Assembly: GCA_902528375.1 (NCBI GenBank) | Contig: CABZSS010000001.1 | Location: forward strand, 62,001-126,000 | DNA: 64,000 nucleotides | Direction: 5' to 3' | DNA from: an uncultured Pelagibacteraceae bacterium | Lineage (GTDB): Bacteria; Pseudomonadota; Alphaproteobacteria; Pelagibacterales; Pelagibacteraceae | Position numbers and translations under genes: made by a program | Shown: in pieces, positions 56,012 through 64,000 of the stretch | How the letters are laid out: each line of letters starts with the position of its first letter | How positions within the stretch are numbered: position 1 is the stretch's first letter | Notes under the pieces: model-generated | The model's input: the letters and a program-made list of their open reading frames with translations, nothing else | The model's database searches: none | Told to the model about the DNA's origin: nothing

Positions 56012-56698
56012 ATGAAATTTACCAATACTTTAATCAAAGGCAAACTAATCAAGCGGTATAAAAGATTTTTTGTCGATATCAAAGTAAATAATTCAAAGAT
56101 TACTGCTCACTGTCCCAACACTGGCTCAATGATGGGACTTTTAGAACCCGGAAATATAGTCTTTATTTCCAAAAGCAACGATCCAAAAAGAAAACTTAAA
56201 TTTACGTTGGAAATGATTAAATCTAATAATCGTATGATTGGTGTTAACACTCATAGAGCAAACAAAATAGTATTTGATGGTCTTAATAAAAAATTAATTA
56301 AGGAATTAAAAAATATTAAGGAGATTAAACCAGAATTTAAATACTCAGATGATACAAGATTTGATTTTTTATGTGATAAAAATTTACTTGAAGTTAAAAA
56401 TGTAACATTGTTAAGAAGTAAAGATTTTGCAGAATTTCCAGATGCCATAACAACTAGAGGCTCAAAACATTTAATTAAATTAGCAGAATCAATAAAAAAA
56501 GGCTACAAACCATTTGTCTTATTTTTAACTCAAATTGAAGGTATAAATAAATTTAAAATAGCTAAAGACATCGATTCTGAATACTATATTAACTACTTAA
56601 AAGTAAAAAAAATTGGCGTTAAATTTTTAGCATATAGATGTAAATTAAACGATAAAGAAATCAAAATAGAAAAAAAAATAAATATTATTGATGAGTAA
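56012..56698 (+). CDS. sfsA: Sugar fermentation stimulation protein SfsA (start trimmed to MKFTNTLIKG)
   Basis: ORF; RYKRFFVDIKVNNSKITAHCPNTGSMMGLLEPG. Confidence 0.92.
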   Translation: MKFTNTLIKGKLIKRYKRFFVDIKVNNSKITAHCPNTGSMMGLLEPGNIVFISKSNDPKRKLKFTLEMIKSNNRMIGVNTHRANKIVFDGLNKKLIKELKNIKEIKPEFKYSDDTRFDFLCDKNLLEVKNVTLLRSKDFAEFPDAITTRGSKHLIKLAESIKKGYKPFVLFLTQIEGINKFKIAKDIDSEYYINYLKVKKIGVKFLAYRCKLNDKEIKIEKKINIIDE

Positions 56699-57461
56699 CT
56701 ATTCGGAAAAATTTGAAAAAATGAGAATTGCTGGTTCTTTAGCATCCAAAACTTTAGATATGATTACAAATTTTGTCAAAGAAGGAACATCGACAAATCA
56801 TATCGATAAACTTTGTTATGAATTTATAAGGGACAACGGAGGTTACTCTGCCCCACAATTTTATAGAGGATTTGAGAAGTCAATTTGCGCTTCGCTTAAT
56901 CATGTTGTTTGTCACGGAATTCCTGGAGACAGAAAACTTGAAGATGGAGATATAGTTAATATAGATGTAACGGCAATAATTAATGATCACTACGGGGATA
57001 CGAGCCGAATGTATACTGTTGGTGATATTTCTGTTAAATCAAAAAAACTTATTAATGTTACTTATGAATGTCTTGACAAGGCAATTAAAATATTAAAACC
57101 TGGAAAAAAAATTGGGGATATTGGTCATGAGATACAATCATTTGTAGAAAAAAATGGGTTTTCAGTTGTAAGAGATTTTTGTGGTCACGGAATTGGAACA
57201 AAATTTCATCAAGAACCTAACATACTTCACTATGGTTCGAAAGATACTGGAGATGAATTAAAACCAGGAATGACTTTTACTATTGAGCCTATGATAAACG
57301 CTGGAAAGTTTAATACTAAAGTTTTAAATGATGGTTGGACAGCTGTTACAAAGGATAAAACATTATCCGCACAATTTGAGCATACTGTTGGAATTACAGA
57401 AAATGGTTATGAAGTTTTTACAGAATCTGCTAAAGGTTATAAGGAGCCTCCTTACAATTAA
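56691..57461 (+). CDS. map: Methionine aminopeptidase type I
   Basis: ORF; NHVVCHGIPGDRKLEDGDIVNIDVT, GHGIGTKFHQEPNILHYG, TIEPMIN. Confidence 0.96.
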   Translation: MSNYSEKFEKMRIAGSLASKTLDMITNFVKEGTSTNHIDKLCYEFIRDNGGYSAPQFYRGFEKSICASLNHVVCHGIPGDRKLEDGDIVNIDVTAIINDHYGDTSRMYTVGDISVKSKKLINVTYECLDKAIKILKPGKKIGDIGHEIQSFVEKNGFSVVRDFCGHGIGTKFHQEPNILHYGSKDTGDELKPGMTFTIEPMINAGKFNTKVLNDGWTAVTKDKTLSAQFEHTVGITENGYEVFTESAKGYKEPPYN

Positions 57462-58753
57462 TGATATCGAGATATTCAAGAAAAGAACTTACAGAAATTT
57501 GGTCAGAAGAAAACAAATATAAAATTTGGCTAGATGTTGAGATTGCTGCAGCTCAGGCAATGGAAAAATTAAGAATTATTCCTAAAGGTGTGGCCTCTGT
57601 AGTCAGGCGAAGAGGTAAAATAAATGTTAAAAGAATTCATCAAATCGAAGGTAAAGTAAAACATGATATAATTGCTTTTCTAACTTCTATTACTGAGAAA
57701 GCAGGAATTAAAGCAAGATATCTACATCAAGGCATGACTTCATCGGATGTGCTTGATACGAGTTTTAATATTCAATTAGTCCAATCAGGTAAAATTTTAG
57801 TGAAAGATATTGAGAAATTATTATCTGTAATTAAGAAAAAAGCTTTAAAGCATAAAATGACTCCATGTATAGGAAGAAGTCACGGTATTCATGCAGAGCC
57901 AATAACATTTGGTTTAAAATTAGCAACTTACTATGAAGAATTTAAAAGAAATAAAAAGAGATTAGAGAATGCCATAAATGAAGTTTCGACATGTGCTATT
58001 TCTGGAGCAGTTGGAACATTTGCAAATATAGATCCAAGAGTGGAAGTATTTGTATCAAAAAAATTAAAATTAAAGCCCGAACCAATATCAACGCAAATTA
58101 TTCCAAGAGACAGACATGCTTATTATTTTTCTGTTTTAGGAATTGTTGCTGGATCAATTGAAAGATTTGCAACTGAGATTAGGCATTTACAAAGATCTGA
58201 AGTATATGAATTACAAGAATTTTTTTCAAAAGGTCAAAAAGGATCTTCAGCAATGCCTCATAAAAAAAATCCGATACTCAGTGAGAATTTAACAGGTCTT
58301 GCAAGACTTGTGAGAAGCAGTGTTATTCCTGCTCTTGAAAACATTGCTCTGTGGCATGAGCGAGATATATCTCACTCTAGCGTAGAGAGAAATATTGGTC
58401 CTGATGCTAATATTACTCTAGATTTTGCTTTATTTAGACTTACAAATCTTGTGGATAATATGATTATTTATCCAAAAAATATGATGAAAAATCTTAATAT
58501 AACTAAAGGAGTAATTTTTTCACAAGAGATGATGTTAGAGCTTACAAAAGTTGGTCTTTCAAGAGAAAAGGCTTATAAAAAAATTCAAACGCATTCAATT
58601 AATAGCTTTAACAAAAATACTAATCTTATTGAATTGATTAAAAAGGATAAGTCGATCACCTCTTTAATATCAGAGAAAAAAATTGATAAAGTGTTTACAT
58701 ATTCAAAGCATTTAAAAAATGTAAATTATATTTTCAGAAGAGTTTTTAGATAA
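57461..58753 (+). CDS. purB: Adenylosuccinate lyase
   Basis: ORF; GSSAMPHKKNPILSENLTGLAR. Confidence 0.97.
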   Translation: MISRYSRKELTEIWSEENKYKIWLDVEIAAAQAMEKLRIIPKGVASVVRRRGKINVKRIHQIEGKVKHDIIAFLTSITEKAGIKARYLHQGMTSSDVLDTSFNIQLVQSGKILVKDIEKLLSVIKKKALKHKMTPCIGRSHGIHAEPITFGLKLATYYEEFKRNKKRLENAINEVSTCAISGAVGTFANIDPRVEVFVSKKLKLKPEPISTQIIPRDRHAYYFSVLGIVAGSIERFATEIRHLQRSEVYELQEFFSKGQKGSSAMPHKKNPILSENLTGLARLVRSSVIPALENIALWHERDISHSSVERNIGPDANITLDFALFRLTNLVDNMIIYPKNMMKNLNITKGVIFSQEMMLELTKVGLSREKAYKKIQTHSINSFNKNTNLIELIKKDKSITSLISEKKIDKVFTYSKHLKNVNYIFRRVFR

Positions 58754-59535
58754 TGAAAAAGGGAAAAAAATTATACGAGGGTAAAGCAAAAATTATTTTT
58801 GCAACTGATAATAAAGATTTTGTAATTCAGCACTTTAAGGATGATGCAACTGCTTTTAATAACCAGAAAAAAGCAAAAATCGAGGGAAAAGGTGTTCTTA
58901 ATAATAGAATTTCTGAGCACATTTTAATTAATCTTGATCAAGTTGGAATAAAAAATCATTTAGTAAAAAGACTTAATATGAGAGAGCAACTTATAAAACA
59001 TGTGGAAATTATTCCGATTGAGTTTATTGTAAGAAATATTGCAACTGGCTCTTTAACAAAAAGACTAGGGATAGAGGATGGTACTGTCTTAGAAGATCCA
59101 TTAATTGAATATTGCTTAAAAAATGATGAACTGGGAGATCCCCTTATATCCAAAGAACACATCTATACTTTTAAATGGGCAACAAAAAAAGAAATTGAGC
59201 AAATTGATAAACAATTACTTAGAATAAATGATTTCATGGTGGGAATGTTTAGGGGGGTTGGTATTAAACTTGTTGATTTTAAAGTTGAATTTGGAAGAAT
59301 TAAAAATAATGGAAAGACAGATATATTGCTGGCAGATGAGATAAGTCCAGATACATGTAGGTTATGGGATAATAAAACAGATAAGAAATTAGACAAAGAT
59401 AGATTTAGAAATAATCTTGGAAATTTAATAGATGCTTATCAAGAAGTAGCAAAGAGACTAGGTATTCTTCACGAACAATCCAACATAAGAGCTGTTAACT
59501 TTGAAAAACCCAAAGCGGTAAAAAATAAGAAATAA
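58753..59535 (+). CDS. purC: Phosphoribosylaminoimidazole-succinocarboxamide synthase
   Basis: ORF; LYEGKAKIIFATDN, IEFIVRNIATGSL, DEISPDTCRLWD. Confidence 0.97.
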   Translation: MKKGKKLYEGKAKIIFATDNKDFVIQHFKDDATAFNNQKKAKIEGKGVLNNRISEHILINLDQVGIKNHLVKRLNMREQLIKHVEIIPIEFIVRNIATGSLTKRLGIEDGTVLEDPLIEYCLKNDELGDPLISKEHIYTFKWATKKEIEQIDKQLLRINDFMVGMFRGVGIKLVDFKVEFGRIKNNGKTDILLADEISPDTCRLWDNKTDKKLDKDRFRNNLGNLIDAYQEVAKRLGILHEQSNIRAVNFEKPKAVKNKK

Positions 59536-59769
59536 ATGAAGATAAAGGTAATTGTTACTCTTAAATCTGGAGTTCTTGACCCTCAAGGTAAAGCTATACA
59601 ACAAACTTTAAATGGAATGGGTTTTGCAAATGTTAAAGATGTAAGACAAGGTAAATACTTTGATGTTGATATTAACGAAAATGACGAACAAAAGGCAAAG
59701 CTTGCCACTGAAGAAATTTGTAAAAAACTTCTAGCCAATCAAGTTATTGAGGATTTTAAAATTATTTAA
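59536..59769 (+). CDS. purS: Phosphoribosylformylglycinamidine synthase subunit PurS
   Basis: ORF; VIVTLKSGVLDPQGKAIQQTL; between purC and purQ. Confidence 0.95.
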   Translation: MKIKVIVTLKSGVLDPQGKAIQQTLNGMGFANVKDVRQGKYFDVDINENDEQKAKLATEEICKKLLANQVIEDFKII

Positions 59770-60452
59770 TGAATTCATCGGTCATTATCTTCCCTGGATC
59801 TAATTGTGATAGGGATATGGATGTTGCATTAAAAAAGTTTGGTTTTAGAAATAAAATGGTATGGCATGATGATGATAAGTTACCTAAAAGTGACTTAATT
59901 GTCTTGCCAGGTGGTTTTTCTTATGGGGATTATCTAAGATGTGGAAGTATAGCTGGAAAATCTAAAATTATTCAATCAGTTATAGATTTTGCAAACTCTG
60001 GTGGTTTAGTTTTGGGTATTTGCAATGGATTTCAAATCTTAACTGAGACAGGGTTATTAAAAGGAGTTCTCCAACAAAATAAAAATATTGAATTTATTTG
60101 TAAAAATATATTCATCAAAATTAATAATAGTGAAAATAAGTTTTTTTCAAATATAGAGAAAAATGTTTTAGAACTTCACATAGCACACAACGAAGGTAAT
60201 TATTTTTGCTCAGATGATGAACTAAAGTCTTTAGAAGATAATAATCAAATTGCAGCTTATTATTGTACCTCAGACGGAAAAATAGATGAAAAATCAAATC
60301 CAAACGGAGCAATAAAAAATATCGCTGGAATTTTCAATGAAAAGAAAAATATTTTAGGAATGATGCCTCATCCAGAAAGAATGATAGATCAATACCTCTC
60401 TGGTGAAGATGGTTCAGTATTTTTTGAAAATTTAATTAGGAATTTAAAATAA
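59769..60452 (+). CDS. purQ: Phosphoribosylformylglycinamidine synthase subunit PurQ
   Basis: [48 protein letters not shown]. Confidence 0.97.
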   Translation: MNSSVIIFPGSNCDRDMDVALKKFGFRNKMVWHDDDKLPKSDLIVLPGGFSYGDYLRCGSIAGKSKIIQSVIDFANSGGLVLGICNGFQILTETGLLKGVLQQNKNIEFICKNIFIKINNSENKFFSNIEKNVLELHIAHNEGNYFCSDDELKSLEDNNQIAAYYCTSDGKIDEKSNPNGAIKNIAGIFNEKKNILGMMPHPERMIDQYLSGEDGSVFFENLIRNLK

Positions 60453-62641
60453 TGGAAGTGAATGAAAAAATTGCTGTAGAACACGGTTTAAAACCTGATG
60501 AATACCAGAAAATTTGTGATTTATTAAAGCGTGTTCCAAATTTAACCGAACTTGGAATTTTTTCAGCAATGTGGAATGAACATTGTTCCTACAAATCTTC
60601 AAGATTACATTTGAAAAAATTAAATACTAAGGGAAAAAAGGTAATTCAAGGACCTGGTGAAAATGCTGGTGTCATTGATATTGGAGATGATGATGCAATA
60701 GTTTTTAAAATTGAAAGTCATAACCATCCTTCATTTATAGAGCCCTACCAAGGTGCTGCAACCGGTGTTGGTGGAATAATGCGAGATGTTTTTACAATGG
60801 GTGCAAGACCCATTGCAAATTTAAATTCAATTCATTTTGGTTCGACACAACATAAAAAAACTAAAAATTTATTAAGAGGTGTTGTTAAAGGTATTGGTGG
60901 TTACGGGAATTGTATAGGAGTTCCAACTATAGCTGGTCAAACTTGTTTTGATCAATCTTATAATGGAAACATTTTAGTAAACGCAATGACATTGGGATTA
61001 GTTAATAAAAATAAAATTTTCTACTCAAAAGCTGCAGGAATAAATAAACCAGTTATATATGTTGGATCAAAAACTGGAAGAGATGGTATTCATGGAGCAA
61101 GTATGGCATCAGCAATATTCGATGACAAAATTGAAGAAAAAAAACCAACTGTTCAAGTTGGAGATCCTTTTACTGAAAAACTTCTTTTAGAAGCTTGCTT
61201 AGAACTAATGTCCGATAAATCAATCATAGCAATACAAGATATGGGTGCTGCTGGTTTAACTTCTTCAAGTATTGAAATGGCGTCAAAAGGAAATTTAGGC
61301 ATTGAATTAAATTTAGATAAAGTTCCATGTCGAGAAGAAAAAATGACACCTTATGAAATTATGTTATCCGAAAGCCAGGAGAGAATGTTGATAGTTTTAG
61401 AAAACGGCAAAGAAGATAGTGCCAAAAAGATATTTGATAAGTGGAATTTGGATTTTGCAGTAATTGGTAAAACAACTAACTCCAAAAATATTGAATTATA
61501 TTTTGAAAAAGAAAAAGTCGCCAATATTCCAATAAAGTTTTTGGCAAATGAAGCTCCAATGTACGATAGGCCATGGAAGAAAACAAAAGTTCCTCAAAAG
61601 ATTAAATTTTCAAACAATAATTTTAAAAAATTAAAATTTAATGATGTCATAAAGAAAATGATTTCAAATCCAAACATTTGTTCAAAACAATGGATATGGG
61701 AACAATATGATCATACTGTAATGGGTGATACAATTCAAAAACCCGGAGGTGATGCAGGCGTTGTAAGAGTACACGGCACAAGGAAAGCAGTTGCCTCATC
61801 AGTTGATTCATCAGCCTCTTATTGTTACGCACATCCATTCACCGGAGGTAAACAAGTGGTTTGCGAAGCTTGGAGAAATTTGGTTTCAGTTGGTGCAGAA
61901 CCTATAGCAATAACAAATTGTTTAAATTTTGGAAATCCTGAGAAAAAAGAAAACATGGGGGAATTTGTTGAGTGTATTGATGGGATTAATGAGGCGAGTA
62001 AATATTTAAATTTTCCTGTGGTTTCAGGAAACGTATCATTCTACAATGAGACAAAAGATAAGGGTATTAAACCTACACCAACAATTGGAGGTGTTGGCTT
62101 ACTTAAAGATTATGAAAACATAATAAGTATGAATTTTAAATCAAAAGGAAATTTAGTATTAGCGATTGGAAAAACAGAAGGTAGTATAGATCAAAGTGTT
62201 TTTGCCAAAGTAATTTTAGATGAAAAAAAAGGACCCCCACCTGAAATAAACTTATTTAATGAAAAAAATAATGGGGAAACAATTTTAAAAATTATTAATG
62301 AAAAATTAGCTTTATCAGTCCACGATGTGTCTCTTGGTGGAATAATGATTGCTGCTCTAAAAATGTGTATAAAAGGCAATAAGGGAGTTAAATTTTACAA
62401 ATTCAAAGGTTTGATAAACATTTATCAATATTTTTTTTCAGAAGATCAAGGCAGATACATTATTGAGGTAGATAAAAATAATCTTAAAAAAGTAGAGAGT
62501 ATTTTAAAGAAAAATTCTGTACATTTTGATTTATTAGGAGAAACAACTGATAAAGAGATCATCATAAATGATGAGTTAACTTTTACAGTAGACAAGGTAG
62601 CAGAATTTTATAAAGGTTGGTTGTATAAATACATGAGTTAA
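60452..62641 (+). CDS. purL: Phosphoribosylformylglycinamidine synthase subunit PurL
   Basis: [45 protein letters not shown]. Confidence 0.98.
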   Translation: MEVNEKIAVEHGLKPDEYQKICDLLKRVPNLTELGIFSAMWNEHCSYKSSRLHLKKLNTKGKKVIQGPGENAGVIDIGDDDAIVFKIESHNHPSFIEPYQGAATGVGGIMRDVFTMGARPIANLNSIHFGSTQHKKTKNLLRGVVKGIGGYGNCIGVPTIAGQTCFDQSYNGNILVNAMTLGLVNKNKIFYSKAAGINKPVIYVGSKTGRDGIHGASMASAIFDDKIEEKKPTVQVGDPFTEKLLLEACLELMSDKSIIAIQDMGAAGLTSSSIEMASKGNLGIELNLDKVPCREEKMTPYEIMLSESQERMLIVLENGKEDSAKKIFDKWNLDFAVIGKTTNSKNIELYFEKEKVANIPIKFLANEAPMYDRPWKKTKVPQKIKFSNNNFKKLKFNDVIKKMISNPNICSKQWIWEQYDHTVMGDTIQKPGGDAGVVRVHGTRKAVASSVDSSASYCYAHPFTGGKQVVCEAWRNLVSVGAEPIAITNCLNFGNPEKKENMGEFVECIDGINEASKYLNFPVVSGNVSFYNETKDKGIKPTPTIGGVGLLKDYENIISMNFKSKGNLVLAIGKTEGSIDQSVFAKVILDEKKGPPPEINLFNEKNNGETILKIINEKLALSVHDVSLGGIMIAALKMCIKGNKGVKFYKFKGLINIYQYFFSEDQGRYIIEVDKNNLKKVESILKKNSVHFDLLGETTDKEIIINDELTFTVDKVAEFYKGWLYKYMS

Positions 62642-62643
62642 TT

Positions 62644-62874
62644 ATGGCGATGGATTTAAAAGAAATTGAAAAGATGATTAAGGAGGCTCTGCCAGATGCC
62701 TCCATTGATATACAAGATCTTGCTGGTGACGGGAATCACTATTCCGCCACAGTGACTTCTTCTGAATTTAAAGGTAAAAATAAAGTACAACAGCATAAAA
62801 TGGTGTATGATGCTCTTAAAGGAAAAATGGGAAACGAGCTTCATGCTCTAGCTCTTAAGACAAAGGAAAACTAA
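62644..62874 (+). CDS. BolA family protein
   Basis: ORF; IEKMIKEALPDASIDIQDLAGDGNHYSATVTSSEFKGKNKVQQHKMVY; adjacent to grxD. Confidence 0.92.
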   Translation: MAMDLKEIEKMIKEALPDASIDIQDLAGDGNHYSATVTSSEFKGKNKVQQHKMVYDALKGKMGNELHALALKTKEN

Positions 62875-63206
62875 TGGATCAACAAGTTAAAGAACAAATA
62901 GAAAATTCAATAAACAGCAGTGACGTTTGTTTATTTATGAAAGGAAGTCCAGAAGCTCCTCAATGTGGTTTCTCAATGGCTGTCTCTAACATCTTAAAAA
63001 TTTTGGAAGTAAAATATCAAAGTGTTGATGTGTTAAAAGATCAAAAAATTCGTGAAGGTATTAAAATTTATAGTGAGTGGCCAACGATCCCTCAACTTTA
63101 TATTAAAAAAGAATTCGTTGGTGGATGTGATATTATCAAAGAAATGTTTGAAAATGGAGAACTAAAAAAGGTTTTCGACGAAAAAGGTATAGGGTATAAA
63201 AAGTAA
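62874..63206 (+). CDS. grxD: Monothiol glutaredoxin (CGFS type)
   Basis: ORF; MKGSPEAPQCGFSMAVSNIL, WPTIPQLYIKKEFVGGCDI. Confidence 0.96.
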   Translation: MDQQVKEQIENSINSSDVCLFMKGSPEAPQCGFSMAVSNILKILEVKYQSVDVLKDQKIREGIKIYSEWPTIPQLYIKKEFVGGCDIIKEMFENGELKKVFDEKGIGYKK

Positions 63207-63208
63207 TA

Positions 63209-63826
63209 TTATCTAGAGTAATATTCAATTACTAGATTTGGCTCCATAACAACAGGATAAGGAACTTCTTCAAACTTCGGTGTTCTTACAAACTTAATTG
63301 TTCTTTTCTTCTCATCTACTTGTAAATACTCAGGAATATCTCTTTCTTTATTTGCTAAAGCAATATCAATAATTGCTAGCTGTTTTGACTTATCTTTTAT
63401 TTCAATTGTATCCTCTTCACCCAACAGATAACTCGATATATTTACTTTTTTTCCATTCACTTTTACATGTCCATGATTAATAAACTGTCTTGATGAAAAA
63501 ATAGTACTAGAAAATTTTGCTCTGTAAATAACAGCATCTAATCTTCTCTCTAATAATCCTATTAAATTTTCAGCTGTATCCCCTTTTTTCATAATGGCTT
63601 TTCTGTAAACATTTCTGAATTGTCGCTCATTAATATTTCCGTAATATGATTTTAGTTTTTGTTTTGCTTGAAGTTGGGTTCCGTAATCTGAAAGTTTAGA
63701 ATTTTTTGACTGTCCGTGTTGTCCTGGAGGGTATGCTCTTTTATTAAAAGGGCTTTTTGGTCTTCCCCAAAGGTTAACTTTTAACCTTCTATCAATTTTA
63801 TGTTTAGAATTTAATCTTTTTGTCAT
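63209..63826 (-). CDS. rpsD: 30S ribosomal protein S4
   Basis: ORF; S4 domain [36 protein letters not shown]. Confidence 0.97.
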   Translation of the reverse strand: MTKRLNSKHKIDRRLKVNLWGRPKSPFNKRAYPPGQHGQSKNSKLSDYGTQLQAKQKLKSYYGNINERQFRNVYRKAIMKKGDTAENLIGLLERRLDAVIYRAKFSSTIFSSRQFINHGHVKVNGKKVNISSYLLGEEDTIEIKDKSKQLAIIDIALANKERDIPEYLQVDEKKRTIKFVRTPKFEEVPYPVVMEPNLVIEYYSR

Positions 63827-63866
63827 TTAGTGAAATGGTTTATAAACTTAACATCTTATTTGTCAA

Positions 63867-64000
63867 TTAACGTTTTTTCCCTAAACTTGCAAATACACTT
63901 GATAAAATACGTGTTTCTTTATCTGAAAGTTCCATTCGGTAAAAAATATTTCTTAAATTCTCAAGCATTAAGGGTTTTTTTTCTTTATTCTTAAAAAAGT
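63867..64000 (-). CDS. trmJ: C-terminal fragment of TrmJ-like tRNA 2'-O-methyltransferase (truncated by window edge)
   Basis: Manual minus-strand translation ...KNKEKKPLMLENLRNIFYRMELSDKETRILSSVFASLGKKR*, resembling the TrmJ C-terminal region. Confidence 0.6.
   Translation of the reverse strand, partial: FFKNKEKKPLMLENLRNIFYRMELSDKETRILSSVFASLGKKR

Noticed and set aside
57328-57522. 64-aa ORF overlapping map and purB
   Set aside because: Out-of-frame overlap of two verified genes; no motif support.

Overview
AT-rich, very compact bacterial chromosome window. Gene order, protein families and base composition look like a SAR11/Pelagibacterales-type alphaproteobacterium; this is an inference, as no rRNA gene is present. 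The core is a nearly unbroken ~29 kb minus-strand run from two tRNA genes and tuf through secE-nusG-rplKAJL-rpoBC-rpsLG-fusA-S10/spc/alpha ribosomal proteins to rpoA-rplQ. It is flanked by housekeeping blocks: gatCAB, pyrBC, topA, galU/ugd, panC, mgtE, lipB, nadK, map, purBCSQL, bolA-grxD and rpsD. The most unusual locus is ~47.1-51.3 kb. A 45-bp perfect direct repeat, the 5' half of tRNA-Thr(UGU) ending in the anticodon stem, brackets a ~4.1 kb segment carrying a divergent tesA-like / ybbA-ybbP-like module. No integrase is visible, and a second short repeat (AGAAACCGACAGATTA) lies just inside both ends. Two divergently oriented GT-C-type membrane glycosyltransferase-like genes flank it. Other points of note are candidate structured leader RNAs upstream of rpsL and upstream of the tRNA-Tyr/tRNA-Gly/tuf unit, a hairpin between rplL and rpoB, overlapping divergent start codons, and the local absence of rpmD. 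No CRISPR array, recognizable defense system, transposase or rRNA operon was found.
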